Shown here: positions 21,986 to 35,500 of the stretch, one piece after another
Numbering within the stretch: the first letter of the stretch is position 1
Layout: each line of letters opens with the position of its first letter
DNA from: an uncultured Actinomycetes bacterium
Lineage (GTDB): Bacteria > Actinomycetota > Actinomycetes > Mycobacteriales > Nakamurellaceae
Assembly: GCA_937926105.1 (NCBI GenBank)
Contig: CALANS010000117.1
Span: 62,001-126,000, forward strand
Direction: 5' to 3'
DNA: 64,000 nucleotides
The notes under the pieces: model-generated
Seen by the model: the letters and a program-made list of their open reading frames with translations, nothing else
Databases searched by the model: none
Told to the model about the DNA's origin: nothing
Made by a program: the position numbers and the translations under genes

Positions 21986-23101
21986 ATGAGTGACGCACTG
22001 GCAGACCTCACGGCGGCGGGTGTCTCGCTGTGGCTGGACGACCTGTCCCGGGAGCGGCTGCGTACCGGGAACCTGGCCGAGCTGATCGCCAGCAAGCACG
22101 TGACGGGAGTGACCAGCAACCCGACGATCTTCGCCAAGGCCCTGTCCGACGGTGAGGAGTACGCCGCCCAGGTCGCCGAACTGGCCGCCCGCGGCGCGGA
22201 TGTGGACGCGACGGCCCGCACCCTGATGACCGACGATGTGCGCGCCGCCTGCGACCTGTTCGCCCCGGTGAATGCGGCCACCGCGGGGATCGACGGGCGG
22301 GTGTCCATCGAGGTGGAACCCGGGCTGGCGCACGACACCGCCGGCACGGTGGCGCAGGCGCTCGAGCTGTCCAAGATCGTGGACCGGCCCAACCTGTACG
22401 TGAAGATCCCGGCCACCGCCGAGGGCATCCAGGCGATTGCCGACACGCTGGCCGAGGGGGTGAGCGTCAACGTCACGTTGATCTTCTCGCTGCAGCGGTA
22501 CGGCCAGGTCATGGAGGCGTTCTTCCAAGGAATGGAGCGTGCCAGGGACAACGGGCACGACCTGTCCACCCTGACCTCGGTCGCGTCGTTCTTCGTGTCC
22601 CGGGTGGACACCGAGGTGGACAAGCGGTTGGACGCCCTGGGCACGCCGGAGGCTGCGGCGCTGCGCGGCAAGGCCGCCATCGCCAACGCCCGGCTCGCCT
22701 ACCAGCTGTACGAGCAGAAGTTCTCCGGACCGCGCTGGGAGGCGCTGCGGGAGGCCGGCGCCACCGTGCAGCGGCCGTTGTGGGCCTCCACCGGAGTCAA
22801 GGACCCGGCCTACGACGACACCCGGTATGTGGTGGAGCTGGTGGTGGCCGACACGGTCAATACCGCGCCGGAGAAGACGATCGACGCGGTGGTCGACCAC
22901 GGGGTGATCCGCGGCGACACCGTGCACGGGACGTATGACCAGTCCCAGCAGATCTTCGATGATCTGGCGGGACTCGGGGTGGACCTGCCCGACGTGTTCG
23001 ACGTGCTGGAGCGCGAGGGGGTGGAGAAGTTCGACACCTCCTGGGCCGAGCTGATCCAGACCGTGCAGGATGCGCTCGACGCCTCCCGGACAGGGAAGTG
23101 A
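21986..23101 (+). CDS. tal: Transaldolase
   Basis: A 371-residue TalB/actinobacterial-type transaldolase transferring dihydroxyacetone units. [15 protein letters not shown] is the N-terminal substrate motif, the Schiff-base Lys is in [14 protein letters not shown], and [15 protein letters not shown] follows. ATG 21986 is used because AAGGAG lies 9 bp upstream; ATG 21980 is too close. It ends inside the possible GTG start of pgi. Confidence 0.95.
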   Translation: MSDALADLTAAGVSLWLDDLSRERLRTGNLAELIASKHVTGVTSNPTIFAKALSDGEEYAAQVAELAARGADVDATARTLMTDDVRAACDLFAPVNAATAGIDGRVSIEVEPGLAHDTAGTVAQALELSKIVDRPNLYVKIPATAEGIQAIADTLAEGVSVNVTLIFSLQRYGQVMEAFFQGMERARDNGHDLSTLTSVASFFVSRVDTEVDKRLDALGTPEAAALRGKAAIANARLAYQLYEQKFSGPRWEALREAGATVQRPLWASTGVKDPAYDDTRYVVELVVADTVNTAPEKTIDAVVDHGVIRGDTVHGTYDQSQQIFDDLAGLGVDLPDVFDVLEREGVEKFDTSWAELIQTVQDALDASRTGK

Positions 23102-23103
23102 TC

Positions 23104-24762
23104 ATGGGCCTGAACCACGTGGACGCGCCGGGCGGCCTCTCGCTGACCCTCGGGTATCGGGACGAGTCGGCGTTGGCCGCGACCATCGACGATCTGGTCG
23201 CCGCTCACGTCGCCTCCAAGATGACCGCCCAGGATCCGACGCTGTGGGGCCCGGATGCCGAGCACGAGTCGTCGATCCGGCTCTCCTGGGTGTCACTGGC
23301 GCAGACCTCCCGCCCGCTGGTCGCCCGGATCGAGGCGCTGCGCGCCGAACTGGCCGCCGAGGGCGTCGACCACGTGGTGCTGGCCGGCATGGGCGGCTCC
23401 TCGCTGGCGCCGGAGGTGATCGCCGCCACCGCCGGTGTCCCGCTGGTCACGCTGGACACCACCGACGCCGAGCAGGTCCGCGCGGCGCTGGCCGAGAAGC
23501 TGGACCGCACCGTGCTGGTGGTCTCTTCCAAGTCCGGCACCACGGTGGAGACCGACTCGCATCGCCGGATCTACACCAGGGCGTTCACCGAGGCGGGAAT
23601 CGATCCGGCCTCCCGGATCGTGGTGGTGACGGACCCCGGTTCGCCGATGGCCGATCTGGCCTCGGAGTTGGGGTATCGCGCCACCTTCGAGGCGGATCCG
23701 CATGTGGGTGGCAGATATTCCGCGCTGACGGCCTTCGGCCTGGTACCCGCCGGGCTGGCCGGTGCGGACATCGGCGCACTGCTGGACCAGGCGGCTGCCG
23801 CGGCCCCGGGCTTATCCGCCGACTCGACGGAGAACCCCGCACTGCGGTTGGGCGCCTTGTTGGGACTGGCTCACAACGCGGGTAGCGAGAAGGTCGTTCT
23901 CGCCGATCACCACGGCGGCATCGTAGGTTTCGGAGACTGGGCGGAGCAGCTCATTGCCGAGTCCACCGGCAAGCTCGGGAAGGGACTGCTGCCGGTGGTG
24001 GTGGAGTCCACCGAGGCGCCGGGTTTCGCGGATGCGAAGCAGGACGCGATTCTGGTGACTATCGGCGAGCTGGACGAGTCGCACTATCCCGCATCGGGTT
24101 TCGGCGCCGCAGTGGCCGGGCCGATCGGAGCTCAGATGCTGCTGTGGGAGTACGCGATTCCGGTGGCGGGCCGGCTGATCGGCATCAATCCGTTCGACCA
24201 ACCCGACGTGGAGTCGGCCAAGGCCGCGGCCCGGAAGCTGCTGGACGCCCCGGCCGGGGACGACGACGCCTCCCCCGAGGCAGCCGCCGCCCGCGGGGTG
24301 CCCACCTTCGATGGCGTCACCGTCTACGGTGCGGCCGACTTGACCGCTGCGGTGACGAGCCTCGCGGACCTGCTGGACAGGTTCCTGGCGCAGGCACCGG
24401 ACGGCGGATACGTCGCCGTGCAGGCCTACCTGGACCGGCTGTCCGACGACGCAGCCCGGCTTCGCGCTGCGGTCGCCCGCAAGACCGGCGTGCAGACCAC
24501 CTTCGGGTGGGGGCCGCGGTTCCTGCACTCCACCGGCCAGTACCACAAAGGGGGTCACCAGAACGGCGTCTTCCTGCAGATCATGGGCGCGGTGACGCAA
24601 GACCTCCAGGTCCCCGACCGCCCGTACACGCTCGGCCACCTGCAGTTGGCCCAGGCGCGGGGCGACGGCTCGGTGCTCGGCGAGCACGGGCGACCGGTGC
24701 TGGGCCTGTACCTGTGGGACAGGGCGGCCGGGCTCGACGCGATCGCCACGGCGTTGCGGTAG
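23104..24762 (+). CDS. pgi: Glucose-6-phosphate isomerase
   Basis: A 552-residue SIS-domain isomerase of the actinobacterial type found between tal and zwf. The sugar-phosphate site is LAGMGGSSLAPEV and VVSSKSGTTVETDSH. The base/ring-opening region is in GQYHKGGHQNGVFLQI. It links glycolysis to the oxidative pentose branch. ATG 23104 is preceded by AGGGAAG; GTG 23098, overlapping the tal stop, is an alternative. Confidence 0.92.
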   Translation: MGLNHVDAPGGLSLTLGYRDESALAATIDDLVAAHVASKMTAQDPTLWGPDAEHESSIRLSWVSLAQTSRPLVARIEALRAELAAEGVDHVVLAGMGGSSLAPEVIAATAGVPLVTLDTTDAEQVRAALAEKLDRTVLVVSSKSGTTVETDSHRRIYTRAFTEAGIDPASRIVVVTDPGSPMADLASELGYRATFEADPHVGGRYSALTAFGLVPAGLAGADIGALLDQAAAAAPGLSADSTENPALRLGALLGLAHNAGSEKVVLADHHGGIVGFGDWAEQLIAESTGKLGKGLLPVVVESTEAPGFADAKQDAILVTIGELDESHYPASGFGAAVAGPIGAQMLLWEYAIPVAGRLIGINPFDQPDVESAKAAARKLLDAPAGDDDASPEAAAARGVPTFDGVTVYGAADLTAAVTSLADLLDRFLAQAPDGGYVAVQAYLDRLSDDAARLRAAVARKTGVQTTFGWGPRFLHSTGQYHKGGHQNGVFLQIMGAVTQDLQVPDRPYTLGHLQLAQARGDGSVLGEHGRPVLGLYLWDRAAGLDAIATALR

Positions 24763-24822
24763 AGCACGGCAGCGACAACCGGCTCACCCAGCGCCCAGCG
24801 GAAGGACGGCGGACCACCGACG

Positions 24823-26403
24823 ATGGCAGCTTCCCAGAACTCGCGGCCGGAGAGCTGGTACGGCGGCGACGATGTCGAGGCCGAGCACAACCCGTTACGC
24901 GACCCGCGCGACAAGCGGCTGCCGCGGATCGCCGGCCCGTCCGGCATCGTCATCTTCGGCGTCACCGGCGACCTGTCCCGCAAGAAGTTGATGCCGGCGA
25001 TCTATGACCTGGCCAATCGAGGCCTGCTGCCGCCGGGCTTCGGCCTGGTGGGCTTCGCCCGCCGCAACTGGGCTCGGGAGGACTTCGGGCAGGTGGTGCA
25101 CGACGCGGTGCGACAGTACGCCCGCACCCCCTTCCACGAGGAGGTCTGGCGCCACCTGGCGGAGGGCTTCCGGTTCGTACAGGGCAGTTTCGATGACGAT
25201 CACGCCTTCGACGAGCTGGCCCGCACGCTGGACGAACTGGACGCGACCAGGGGCACCGGCGGCAACCACGCCTTCTACTTCTCCATCCCACCGGGCGCAT
25301 TCCCGGTGGTGCTCAAGCAACTGTCCCGTTCCGGGATCTCGGCGGGCAACGGGCACGAGTGGCGCCGGGTGGTGATCGAGAAGCCGTTCGGCCACGACCT
25401 GACCAGCGCCCGCGCGTTGAACTCCCTGGTGGGCGAGGTGTTCCCGCCGGAGAGCGTGTTCCGCATCGACCACTATCTCGGCAAGGAGACGGTGCAGAAC
25501 CTGCTGGCCCTGCGGTTCGCCAACCAGCTGTTCGAGCCGATCTGGAACGCGCACTACGTGGACCACGTGCAGATCACCATGGCCGAGGACATCGGGATCG
25601 GCGGACGGGCCGGCTACTACGACGGCATCGGCGCCGCCCGCGACGTGATCCAAAACCACCTGCTGCAGCTGCTGGCCCTCACCGCGATGGAGGAGCCGGT
25701 CTCCTTCGAGCCGCGTGACCTGCGCATCGAAAAGGCCAAGGTACTGGCCGCCGTGCAGCACCCGGCCGACCTGGCGACCAGCACCGCGCGTGGGCAGTAC
25801 GCGGCCGGCTGGCAGGGCGGCACCAAGGTGGTCGGCTACACCGACGAGGAGGGCATCCCGGCGGACTCCGTCACCGAAACCTACGCTGCCGTCAAGCTTT
25901 TGGTGGATACCCGGCGCTGGGCCGGAGTGCCGTTCTACCTGCGTACCGGCAAGCGGCTGGGCCGGCGGGTGACGGAGATCGCGGTGATCTTCAAGCGGGC
26001 CCCGCGGCTGCCGTTCGCCCGCACCGACACCGAGGAACTGGGCGCCAACGCCCTGGTCATCCGGGTGCAGCCGGACGAGGGCACCACCATCCGGTTCGGC
26101 TCCAAGGTGCCCGGGCCCACCATGGAGGTCCGGGACGTGTCGATGGACTTCCTGTACGGGCAGTCGTTCACCGAGTCGTCACCGGAGGCCTACGAGCGGC
26201 TGATCCTGGACGTGCTGCTGGGTGTGCCGTCGCTGTTCCCGCAGGACGAGGAGGTGGAGCTGTCGTGGAAGATCCTCGACCCGGTGGAGAACTACTGGGC
26301 CAGCTGCGACACCGCGCCGGAGGCGTACGGCGCGGGCACCTGGGGGCCACCGTCGGCGGACGCCATGATGGCCCGCGACGGCCGGACCTGGCGGCGGCCA
26401 TGA
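24823..26403 (+). CDS. zwf: Glucose-6-phosphate 1-dehydrogenase
   Basis: A 526-residue enzyme making 6-phosphogluconolactone and NADPH. The nucleotide fold is IVIFGVTGDLSRKKLMPAIY, VIEKPFGHDL is conserved, and the active-site signature is FRIDHYLGKETVQN. The roughly 35-residue N-terminal extension is usual in actinobacteria. Its neighbour opcA encodes a known allosteric partner. It starts 60 bp after pgi. Confidence 0.96.
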   Translation: MAASQNSRPESWYGGDDVEAEHNPLRDPRDKRLPRIAGPSGIVIFGVTGDLSRKKLMPAIYDLANRGLLPPGFGLVGFARRNWAREDFGQVVHDAVRQYARTPFHEEVWRHLAEGFRFVQGSFDDDHAFDELARTLDELDATRGTGGNHAFYFSIPPGAFPVVLKQLSRSGISAGNGHEWRRVVIEKPFGHDLTSARALNSLVGEVFPPESVFRIDHYLGKETVQNLLALRFANQLFEPIWNAHYVDHVQITMAEDIGIGGRAGYYDGIGAARDVIQNHLLQLLALTAMEEPVSFEPRDLRIEKAKVLAAVQHPADLATSTARGQYAAGWQGGTKVVGYTDEEGIPADSVTETYAAVKLLVDTRRWAGVPFYLRTGKRLGRRVTEIAVIFKRAPRLPFARTDTEELGANALVIRVQPDEGTTIRFGSKVPGPTMEVRDVSMDFLYGQSFTESSPEAYERLILDVLLGVPSLFPQDEEVELSWKILDPVENYWASCDTAPEAYGAGTWGPPSADAMMARDGRTWRRP

Positions 26404-26438
26404 GCGGCGACTCGCAGCCCCGATCCGCGTGCCTGTTT

Positions 26439-26472
26439 GCGATCTGCGTGCCCTACCACGCACGCAGATCGC
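26439..26472. repeat. Hairpin between zwf and opcA
   Basis: A perfect 13-bp stem GCGATCTGCGTGC / GCACGCAGATCGC with an 8-nt loop. It is extended outward by GTTTGCG at 26435-26441 and CGCAAAC at 26482-26488. A direct repeat, CATCACCGGGGCACGGGC, occurs twice just downstream. No T-run follows, so it may protect or attenuate the zwf-opcA message rather than terminate it. Confidence 0.65.
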
Positions 26473-26545
26473 AGATCGCCACGCAAACCGCCATCACCGG
26501 GGCACGGGCCATCACCGGGGCACGGGCCGCCGCCGGAGCCGCCGC

Positions 26546-27492
26546 ATGATCATCGACCTGCCCTCCACCAGCACCTCGGCGATCAACCGGTCGCTGGTGG
26601 ATCTGCGCGAGCGCGGCGGCACCGTCACCCTCGGCCGGGTGCTCACCCTGGTCATCGTCACCGACGAGGCCGCCGCCGAGGAGCCGATCGAGGCCGCCAA
26701 CGCCGCCTCCTTCGAGCACCCCTGCCGGGTGCTGGTGGTGGGCCGGGGATTCCGGCGCGGCGCCCCCCGGATGGACGCGCAGATCCGGGTCGGCGGCGAC
26801 GCCGGTGCCAGCGAGGTCATCGTGCTGCGCCTCTACGGCGAGCTGGCGGATCACGGCGCCGCGGTGGTCGTGCCGCTGCTGCTGCCCGATGCGCCCGTCG
26901 TTGCCTGGTGGCCCCGGGACGCACCAGATGTCCCCGCCGAGGACGCCATCGGAGCGCTGGCCCAGCGGCGCATCACCGACGTCGCGCACGCCCGCCGGCC
27001 GCTGGTCGCGCTGGAGCGCCGGCTGTCCGGCTACCGTCCGGGCGACACCGACCTGACCTGGACCAGGCTGACCACCTGGCGCGGGCTGCTGGCCGCCGCG
27101 CTCGACCAACCCCCCAGCGAGCCGGTCCGCTCTGCCACCGTCGCGGGCGCTCCGGACTCGGCATCCACCGACCTGCTGGCCGGCTGGTTGGCGCTGCGGC
27201 TGCACTGCCCCGTCACCCGTCGTAAGGCCGGTCGGGTGGGTACCGGCATGCACTCCGTCGAGTTGCACCGCGAATCCGGATCCGTGGTGCTATCTCGACC
27301 CCAAACATCCACCGCCACACTGCATGTGCCCGGTCAGCCGGAACGTCGGGTGGCGCTCCCCCGCCGGTCGCTGCGGGACTGCATTGCCGAGGAACTGCGC
27401 CGGTTGGACGCCGACGAGGTGTACGCGGATGTGCTGGCCGCCGGACTGCCGTTGGTCAGCCGGCCGGCCACCGCACAGAAGGGAAACGATCG

Positions 27493-27496
<4 letters not shown>
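26546..27496 (+). CDS. opcA: Glucose-6-phosphate dehydrogenase assembly protein OpcA
   Basis: A 316-residue OpcA, required for G6PDH activity in actinobacteria and cyanobacteria. It starts MIIDLPSTSTSAINRSLVDL and shows VTLGRVLTLVIVTDE, EHPCRVLVVGRG and PLLLPDAPVVAWWPRDAPD, all family hallmarks. The C-terminal domain contains AGWLALRLHCPV. The stop overlaps pgl (ATGA). The 142 bp before it hold the hairpin at 26439-26472. Confidence 0.92.
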
Positions 27497-29359
<1,863 letters not shown>

Positions 29360-29394
29360 GCCACCGACCCGGGGCCGGGGCCCGGGTCCACTCG

Positions 29395-29474
29395 CCGCTG
29401 ATCAACTCTGCATGCGCTGACGAAGTCGGCTACTCCCGTCGCACCCGTCACAAACCGGCCGAGTTGATCAGCGG
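29395..29474. repeat. Palindromic intergenic element, copy C
   Basis: Perfect 12-bp ends CCGCTGATCAAC (29395-29406) and GTTGATCAGCGG (29463-29474). The core at 29428-29452 (GGCTACTCCCGTCGCACCCG then TCACA) is close to the core in copies A and B near 6.2 and 7.4 kb. The arms carry compensating changes relative to copy A (CTTATCAAC versus CTGATCAAC). That implies the stem is selected or spreads as a unit. Confidence 0.78.
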
Positions 29475-29489
29475 CGTCAGATGCGGCCA

Positions 29490-29644
29490 ATTGAGAGCTT
29501 CCTCGCCTCCGCTCCGGCCGACCCTCGCTGCGCGTCGGGTCAACCTCCGCATCGGCTTCAGATCACTGTGCCCGATTGAGAGCTTCCTCGCCTCCGCTCC
29601 GGCCGACCCTCGCTGCGCGTCGGGTCAACCTCCGCATCGGCTTC
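29490..29644. repeat. 70-bp direct repeat, two identical copies
   Basis: Copies at 29490-29559 and 29575-29644 are identical over 70 bp (beginning ATTGAGAGCTTCCTCGCC, ending CCGCATCGGCTTC) and are separated by 15 bp. The second ends one base before the ftsK stop codon. They contain the short inverted pair CGACCC / GGGTCG. They fill the mdh-ftsK convergent gap together with palindromic copy C; no gene is present. Confidence 0.85.
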
Positions 29645-29645
29645 G

Positions 29646-32324
29646 TCAGATCTCGTCCGGCACGCCGCCGGAATTGTCGGCCCCGGTCAGGCCGGCCATC
29701 ACGTCGTCCAGCTCGTCCGGCTTGACGAGCACCTCACGTGCCTTGGACCCTTCACTCGGCCCGACGATCCCCCGAGTCTCCATCAGATCCATCAGCCGGC
29801 CGGCCTTGGCGAACCCGACCCGAAGCTTGCGCTGCAGCATCGATGTCGATCCCAGCTGGCTCGTCACCACCAATTCCACGGCCTGCAGCAGCAGGTCCAG
29901 GTCGCCCCCGATATCGGGGTCCACGTCCTTTCCGGGCTCGGCCTTCGGGACTGTCACGCCCTCGTGGTACTCGGGCTGCGCCTGCTGCTTGGTGAATGCG
30001 ACGACCGAATGGATCTCCTCGTCGGAGATGTACGCACCCTGGATGCGGATGGGCTTGGACGCGCCCATCGGCAGGTACAGCGCATCCCCCATGCCGATCA
30101 GCTTCTCCGCGCCCGGCTGATCCAGGATGACGCGTGAATCGGTCAGCGACGAGGTGGCAAAGGCCAAGCGGGACGGCACATTCGTCTTGATCAGGCCCGT
30201 CACCACATCCACGCTCGGCCGCTGGGTGGCCAACACCAGGTGGATGCCGGCGGCCCGGGCCTTCTGGGTGATGCGCACCACGGCGTCCTCGACGTCCCGA
30301 GGAGCCGTCATCATCAGGTCGGCGAGTTCGTCGATGATGCACAGGATGTACGGGTAGGGCTTGTACACCCGCTCCGAGCCCGGCGGGGTGACGATCTTGC
30401 CGGCGCGCAGCTTGCGGTTGAAATCGTCGATGTGCCGAACCTCGTGGGCGCGCATGTCCTGGTAGCGCTGCTCCATCTCCTCCACCAACCACGCGAGCGC
30501 CGCCGCCGCCTTCTTCGGCGCGGTGATGATTGGCGTGATCAGGTGCGGAATGCCCTCGTACGGCGTCAGTTCCACCATCTTCGGGTCGATCAGGATCATC
30601 CGAAGGTCCGCTGGGGTAGCACGCTCCAGCAGCGAGACCAGCATCGAGTTGATGAAGCTCGACTTGCCGGATCCGGTGGCGCCGGCCACCAGCAGGTGCG
30701 GCGTCTTGGCGATGTTGGCGTGGATGTACTGACCCTCGACGTCCTTGCCCAGGCCGATCACCAGCGGGTGATGGTCCTTCCGAGCGTCGGGGTGGGCCAG
30801 CACATCGCCAAGGCGCACCATCTCGCGATCGGTGTTCGGAACCTCGATACCGACGGCGGACTTGCCCGGGATCGGGGTGAGCAGCCGGACGTTGTCGGTG
30901 GCGGCGGCGTAGGCGAAGTTGCGCGCCAGAGCGGTGATCTTCTCCACCTTGACGCCCGGCCCGAGTTCGACCTCGTATCGCGTGACGGTGGGTCCGCGGT
31001 TGAATCCGGTGACGGCGGCGTCGATGGAGAACTGCTCCAGCACCTCGGCGATCCGGTCGATCATCTCCTCGTTGGCGGCCGAGCGGGTCTTGGGCGGCGG
31101 GCCGACCTTGAGCAGCGCAGCGGGGGGAAGTTGATAGGTGCCATCCAGCGCCCGGTCCAGCGTGAGCTGGGTGGGAGCGGTGACGGGCGGATCGTCTGGC
31201 GCGGTGGCCGGCTTGATCACCCGGGGTCGGCGGGTCGGGGGCTCGGCCGGTGACGCGGGCTCGGGCTCGACGGCGGGGCGGCGCAGCGCCACCGTTCGCC
31301 GGGTGGACTCACCGGCTTCGCTGTCTGCTTCGCTGTCGGTCAGCGGGTCGCCTCCGGCACCCTGCCGGCGGCGGGACGGCCGGCGCAGCCGGGTGGTGGC
31401 CAGGTCGGCGTTCTGATCCAGATCGAGCTCTCCCCCGTCCCGGTAGTCGCCGGAGTTTTCCCCGTCGTAGTCGTGGGTCGGCGAGACCACCCGCCACCCG
31501 CGAACCAGCAGTCCCGGGATGTCGCGCAGCTGGGTCCCGGTGAGCAGCAGCAGCCCGAAGATGCCCAGCAGCGCGAGCAGGATAATGGCCGGAGCGGGGC
31601 TGACGCCCACGTACAGCGGCTGGCCGATGAGATAGCCGAGAGTGCCACCGGCGTGCTTCCACTGGGCGACTGAGTTGGGATCGCCCGGAAGGGATCCGGC
31701 AATCGACGCGACGTGGAAAATGCCGGTGACGGCGATTGTGACGGCAACCCAGCCGACGATGCGCCGGGCGCGGTGCGGCCGGTCGGCGACGGTGCGCATC
31801 AGCACGATCGCGGCAAGCAGCAGCAGGGCCGGGAGGACGACGCCCGGGGCGCCGAACCAGACCCGAACAGCGTCGTCGATGACCCGGCCGACGGGGCCGG
31901 CGGCGTGGAACCACGATCCGATGGCGCAGATGACGGCGATGGCGATCAGGCCCAGGGCCAGACCGTCGCGCCGGTGCTGGGCGTCGATGTCCTTGGCGGC
32001 GCCGGCGCCCTTGCCAATCAGCCGAGCGGTGCCGCCCACCCCCCTGGCCAGCAGGTGCCACGTTCCGGCGATGCCCCTGCCGATGCCGTGCGCGGTGGTG
32101 GCGAGTACCCCCCGGCGCTTGCGCAGGGGCGGCAGGCTCGATCGGCGTGCCGCAGCAGGACGGCGCTGGGCCCCCCTCGACGTCCTCTGGGGAGGCGTTG
32201 AGCTGCGAGAACCCTGGCTGGTGGAGGTCCGGCGGGTGCCGGATCGGGACGCTGCGGGCGCGCTCCGGCCGCGCGCTGCGCTGGACGCACGGGGGCGCGC
32301 GGAGGTGGAGGTCTTCCCGGCCAT
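29646..32324 (-). CDS. ftsK: DNA translocase FtsK/SpoIIIE
   Basis: An 892-residue septal DNA pump. A basic Ser/Arg/Pro-rich N-terminus of about 75 residues is followed by four membrane segments (about 100-270) and a charged linker (about 270-420). The RecA-like motor has Walker [15 protein letters not shown] and Walker [14 protein letters not shown]. The C-terminal gamma winged helix ([20 protein letters not shown]) reads KOPS-type motifs. ATG 32324 is used; an upstream start at 32369 is in frame. It diverges from cas3. Confidence 0.93.
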   Translation of the reverse strand: MAGKTSTSARPRASSAARGRSAPAASRSGTRRTSTSQGSRSSTPPQRTSRGAQRRPAAARRSSLPPLRKRRGVLATTAHGIGRGIAGTWHLLARGVGGTARLIGKGAGAAKDIDAQHRRDGLALGLIAIAVICAIGSWFHAAGPVGRVIDDAVRVWFGAPGVVLPALLLLAAIVLMRTVADRPHRARRIVGWVAVTIAVTGIFHVASIAGSLPGDPNSVAQWKHAGGTLGYLIGQPLYVGVSPAPAIILLALLGIFGLLLLTGTQLRDIPGLLVRGWRVVSPTHDYDGENSGDYRDGGELDLDQNADLATTRLRRPSRRRQGAGGDPLTDSEADSEAGESTRRTVALRRPAVEPEPASPAEPPTRRPRVIKPATAPDDPPVTAPTQLTLDRALDGTYQLPPAALLKVGPPPKTRSAANEEMIDRIAEVLEQFSIDAAVTGFNRGPTVTRYEVELGPGVKVEKITALARNFAYAAATDNVRLLTPIPGKSAVGIEVPNTDREMVRLGDVLAHPDARKDHHPLVIGLGKDVEGQYIHANIAKTPHLLVAGATGSGKSSFINSMLVSLLERATPADLRMILIDPKMVELTPYEGIPHLITPIITAPKKAAAALAWLVEEMEQRYQDMRAHEVRHIDDFNRKLRAGKIVTPPGSERVYKPYPYILCIIDELADLMMTAPRDVEDAVVRITQKARAAGIHLVLATQRPSVDVVTGLIKTNVPSRLAFATSSLTDSRVILDQPGAEKLIGMGDALYLPMGASKPIRIQGAYISDEEIHSVVAFTKQQAQPEYHEGVTVPKAEPGKDVDPDIGGDLDLLLQAVELVVTSQLGSTSMLQRKLRVGFAKAGRLMDLMETRGIVGPSEGSKAREVLVKPDELDDVMAGLTGADNSGGVPDEI

Positions 32325-32503
32325 ACCGGTCAGCCTATTCCCATTGGCCACATCTGTCCCAGGTGCCACACCGCACTGACTCCGGCTACAACGCCCTCAC
32401 TCAGTTCGTCACACCGACGGCATGTATCGCACGATCGGGGTAGCGCCACCGGCATTAGAGTGGTTTTCTATTGTTTGTCGGCACTGGGGTGTATGACCAG
32501 ACA

Positions 32504-35500
32504 ATGGCAATCCAATCAACATCCCGGGAGGAGATGTGGCGCGAGGCGTGGGCGAAGGCGCCCAGACAGGACCGCTCAAGACCGGACGAAGCGGCCCAGG
32601 ATCTGTGGCTGCCACTGCACACCCACCTCACCGACAGCGCAGGCATCGCGAGCCTGCTATGTCAGCACTGGTCCGGCCCGAGTCCGCTGCGGGTGATCGG
32701 CGCCGATGTCGGCGGGCCGGATGCCGCCCGGCAGGTCGTGCGCCTTGCTGCCGCACTTCATGACGTCGGGAAGCTGACACCGGCGTTCGCCGGGCAGGTC
32801 GATGCAATGCGCACTCATATGGAGGCCGTCGGCTTCCGGTTCAGCGCCGCCGCCGACCCCACAGACGCTCGGGCTCTCCCGCACGGCGTAGCCGGCCAGG
32901 TGATCATCCAGGAACTCTTGGTCGAGCAAGGAGCCAGCCCCAGGACGGCCGAGGCATTCGCCGTCGTCGTCGGTGGCCATCATGGTGTGCCGCCCACCGG
33001 AACTCAATTGAATGCCGCGCGGGACCTGGATCACCTACTCGGCGGCACCGAGTGGCGCGCGGCTCGCCGCGAACTCATCGGCTTCGTGGTGCGACAGGCC
33101 GACCTGCAGCACGCGCTCACCCTGGTCGCCGAGTCACCGCTCTCTGACGCGTCCCAGGCCATCGTCACCGGACTGGTCATCATGGCCGACTGGATCGCCT
33201 CGAACGCCGAATTGCTTCCCTTGGTTCCACGGTTCAAGCAGCCCTCCGAGAGCACCCCCACACGTGTCAACCGCGCGTGGGGTCAGCTCGGGTTATCCCG
33301 ACCGTGGCGGCCCGCCTCGTCACCACCCCACTCCAGCACCACCGATCTCCTCCGTGGACGCTTCGACAAGATGACATCCGCGCACGCGAACGAAGTACAG
33401 GAACTCGCCGTCCGGGCCGCCCGTGAGATGCCCGAGCCGGGGTTGCTGATCATCGAGGCAGTCATGGGGGTTGGCAAGACGGAGGCGTCACTGCTGGCCG
33501 CCGAGATCCTCGCAGAACGGTTCGGACTTTCCGGCCTGTTCTACGGACTACCGACCCGCGCCACCGCCGACGCGATGTTCCACCGCATCGCCGACTGGCT
33601 GGCGCACGTCCCGGACCGTTCCGGTGACCCGGAGAAGTCTGTCGTGCTACGACACGGACTGGCGACGATGAACCCGGAGTATCTCCGCCTACCCCACCGA
33701 CGAACCCCGAACGATGTCAATGACGACTGGTCGCTGGCCGGCAACCCGTGGCACATCGACGGTGTCGGCATCGATGAGGAAGCCAGCCGGGCGAGTTCCT
33801 TGCTGCCGCACCAGACGATCCGGGCGGTCGCCCGCGGCTGGGCCTCCGGTCGCAAGAAAGCGGCACTCGCCGAATTCACCGTGGCAACCATCGATCACGA
33901 GCTACTCGCCGCGCTCGCCGCGCGGCACGTCGTGCTGCGCCACCTGGGACTGTCCCGCCAGATCGTCGTGCTGGACGAGGTGCACGCCGCCGACGTCTGG
34001 ATGAGCGCTTACCTGGAACGGGCGCTCGAGTGGCTGGGCCGGTACCGGGTGCCGGTGATCGCGCTGTCCGCGACCCTGCCACCAGCCCAACGCACGAGGC
34101 TTACCCAGGCCTATGAACGTGGGCGCACGGCAGCGCTAGCACCGTCGAAACGCGCCACCGACGATCCACTGACCCGGCTGCGCCCCGACGCCGCCAAACC
34201 GCCTGCTGCCGACCATTCACCCGTGGAGGTGCCCGTCACCGATGCATACCCCGTGCTGACGTCGCTGTCCGCCGGCCGCGTCACCCAACTCGCCGGACAA
34301 GCCCCCGGACGCGTGCTCGCCGTCGAGGTGGCGTGGCTCGCCGACACCGAACAGGCGCTCGTGTTGCTGCTGAGAACGAAACTGTCCAATGGTGGCTGCG
34401 CTCTCGTGGTGTGCAACACCGTCCGACGCGCCATCGAGCGATATCAGTCGCTCCGCGAGTCATTCGGCGACGCCGTCACGCTTGCTCATTCTCGGTTTAT
34501 TGCGGCCGACCGACTGGACATCGATAGCCGTCTCCGCGGAGACTTCGGCCCACCGGCTCGCGACGCCAGCGGCTCCGCCCCCTCGGATCCTCGCCGCGAT
34601 GGCCGCATCGTGGTCGCCACCCAGGTAGCAGAGCAATCGCTCGATGTGGACTTCGACCTGCTGGTGACCGATCTGGCGCCCATCGACCTCGTCCTGCAAC
34701 GCATGGGTCGCCTCCACCGACACGACCGCGGTACCCGGCCCGCGGGACTGCGCCGTCCTCGTTGCTGGGTGACCGGGATTGACAGGGCTGTCGTACCCGT
34801 GCTGGATAGTGGCGCCGTGCACGTTTACGGCAAACATCTCCTGTTCCGGTCGGCGGCGCTGATCGATGGCCATGCCGGTGCTGAACCGATCAGGCTGCCC
34901 GTCGATGTGCCACGCCTCGTCCGCGTCGGTTACGGTTCCGATCCTCTCGGGCCGGCGGAATGGCAGCAGGATATGCGACGGGCCGCAGACCTGGATACGG
35001 CCGATCGGGCCACCACCGAGCGCACCGCATCGACGTACCGGTTGCCGGGTCCTGGCCGGCCGAGCCTGGTCAACTGGCTCCAGGGCCAGACCGGGGAAGC
35101 CGACAGTGAAACCGACGGGGCACGCCAGGTCCGCCGAGACGACGGCGGCTTCGAGGTCATCCTGCTCGAACGCGCAGACGACGGTCTGCGCATCCCACGG
35201 CACCGCCACGACGACCGATCGATCCCCACGGACACCCGACCGGATCGGCCAACTGCGCACGCCATCGCCGGGTGCATCGTGCGTATGCCCGGATGGATCA
35301 CCACCTACCCCCGTGATCTGGACGCTATCTTCGCCGACCTCAATGCGAACTACTACCGGCCATGGCAGGGCGATCCGCTTCTTGCCGGTCAACTCGTGCT
35401 GGTGCTGGACGAACGCGGGGTGGGCTCCATGGGTCCTTTCACCGTGCACTACGACCCAACCCTGGGATTGGAGATTACTCGTGAATTCGGGAATGACCGA

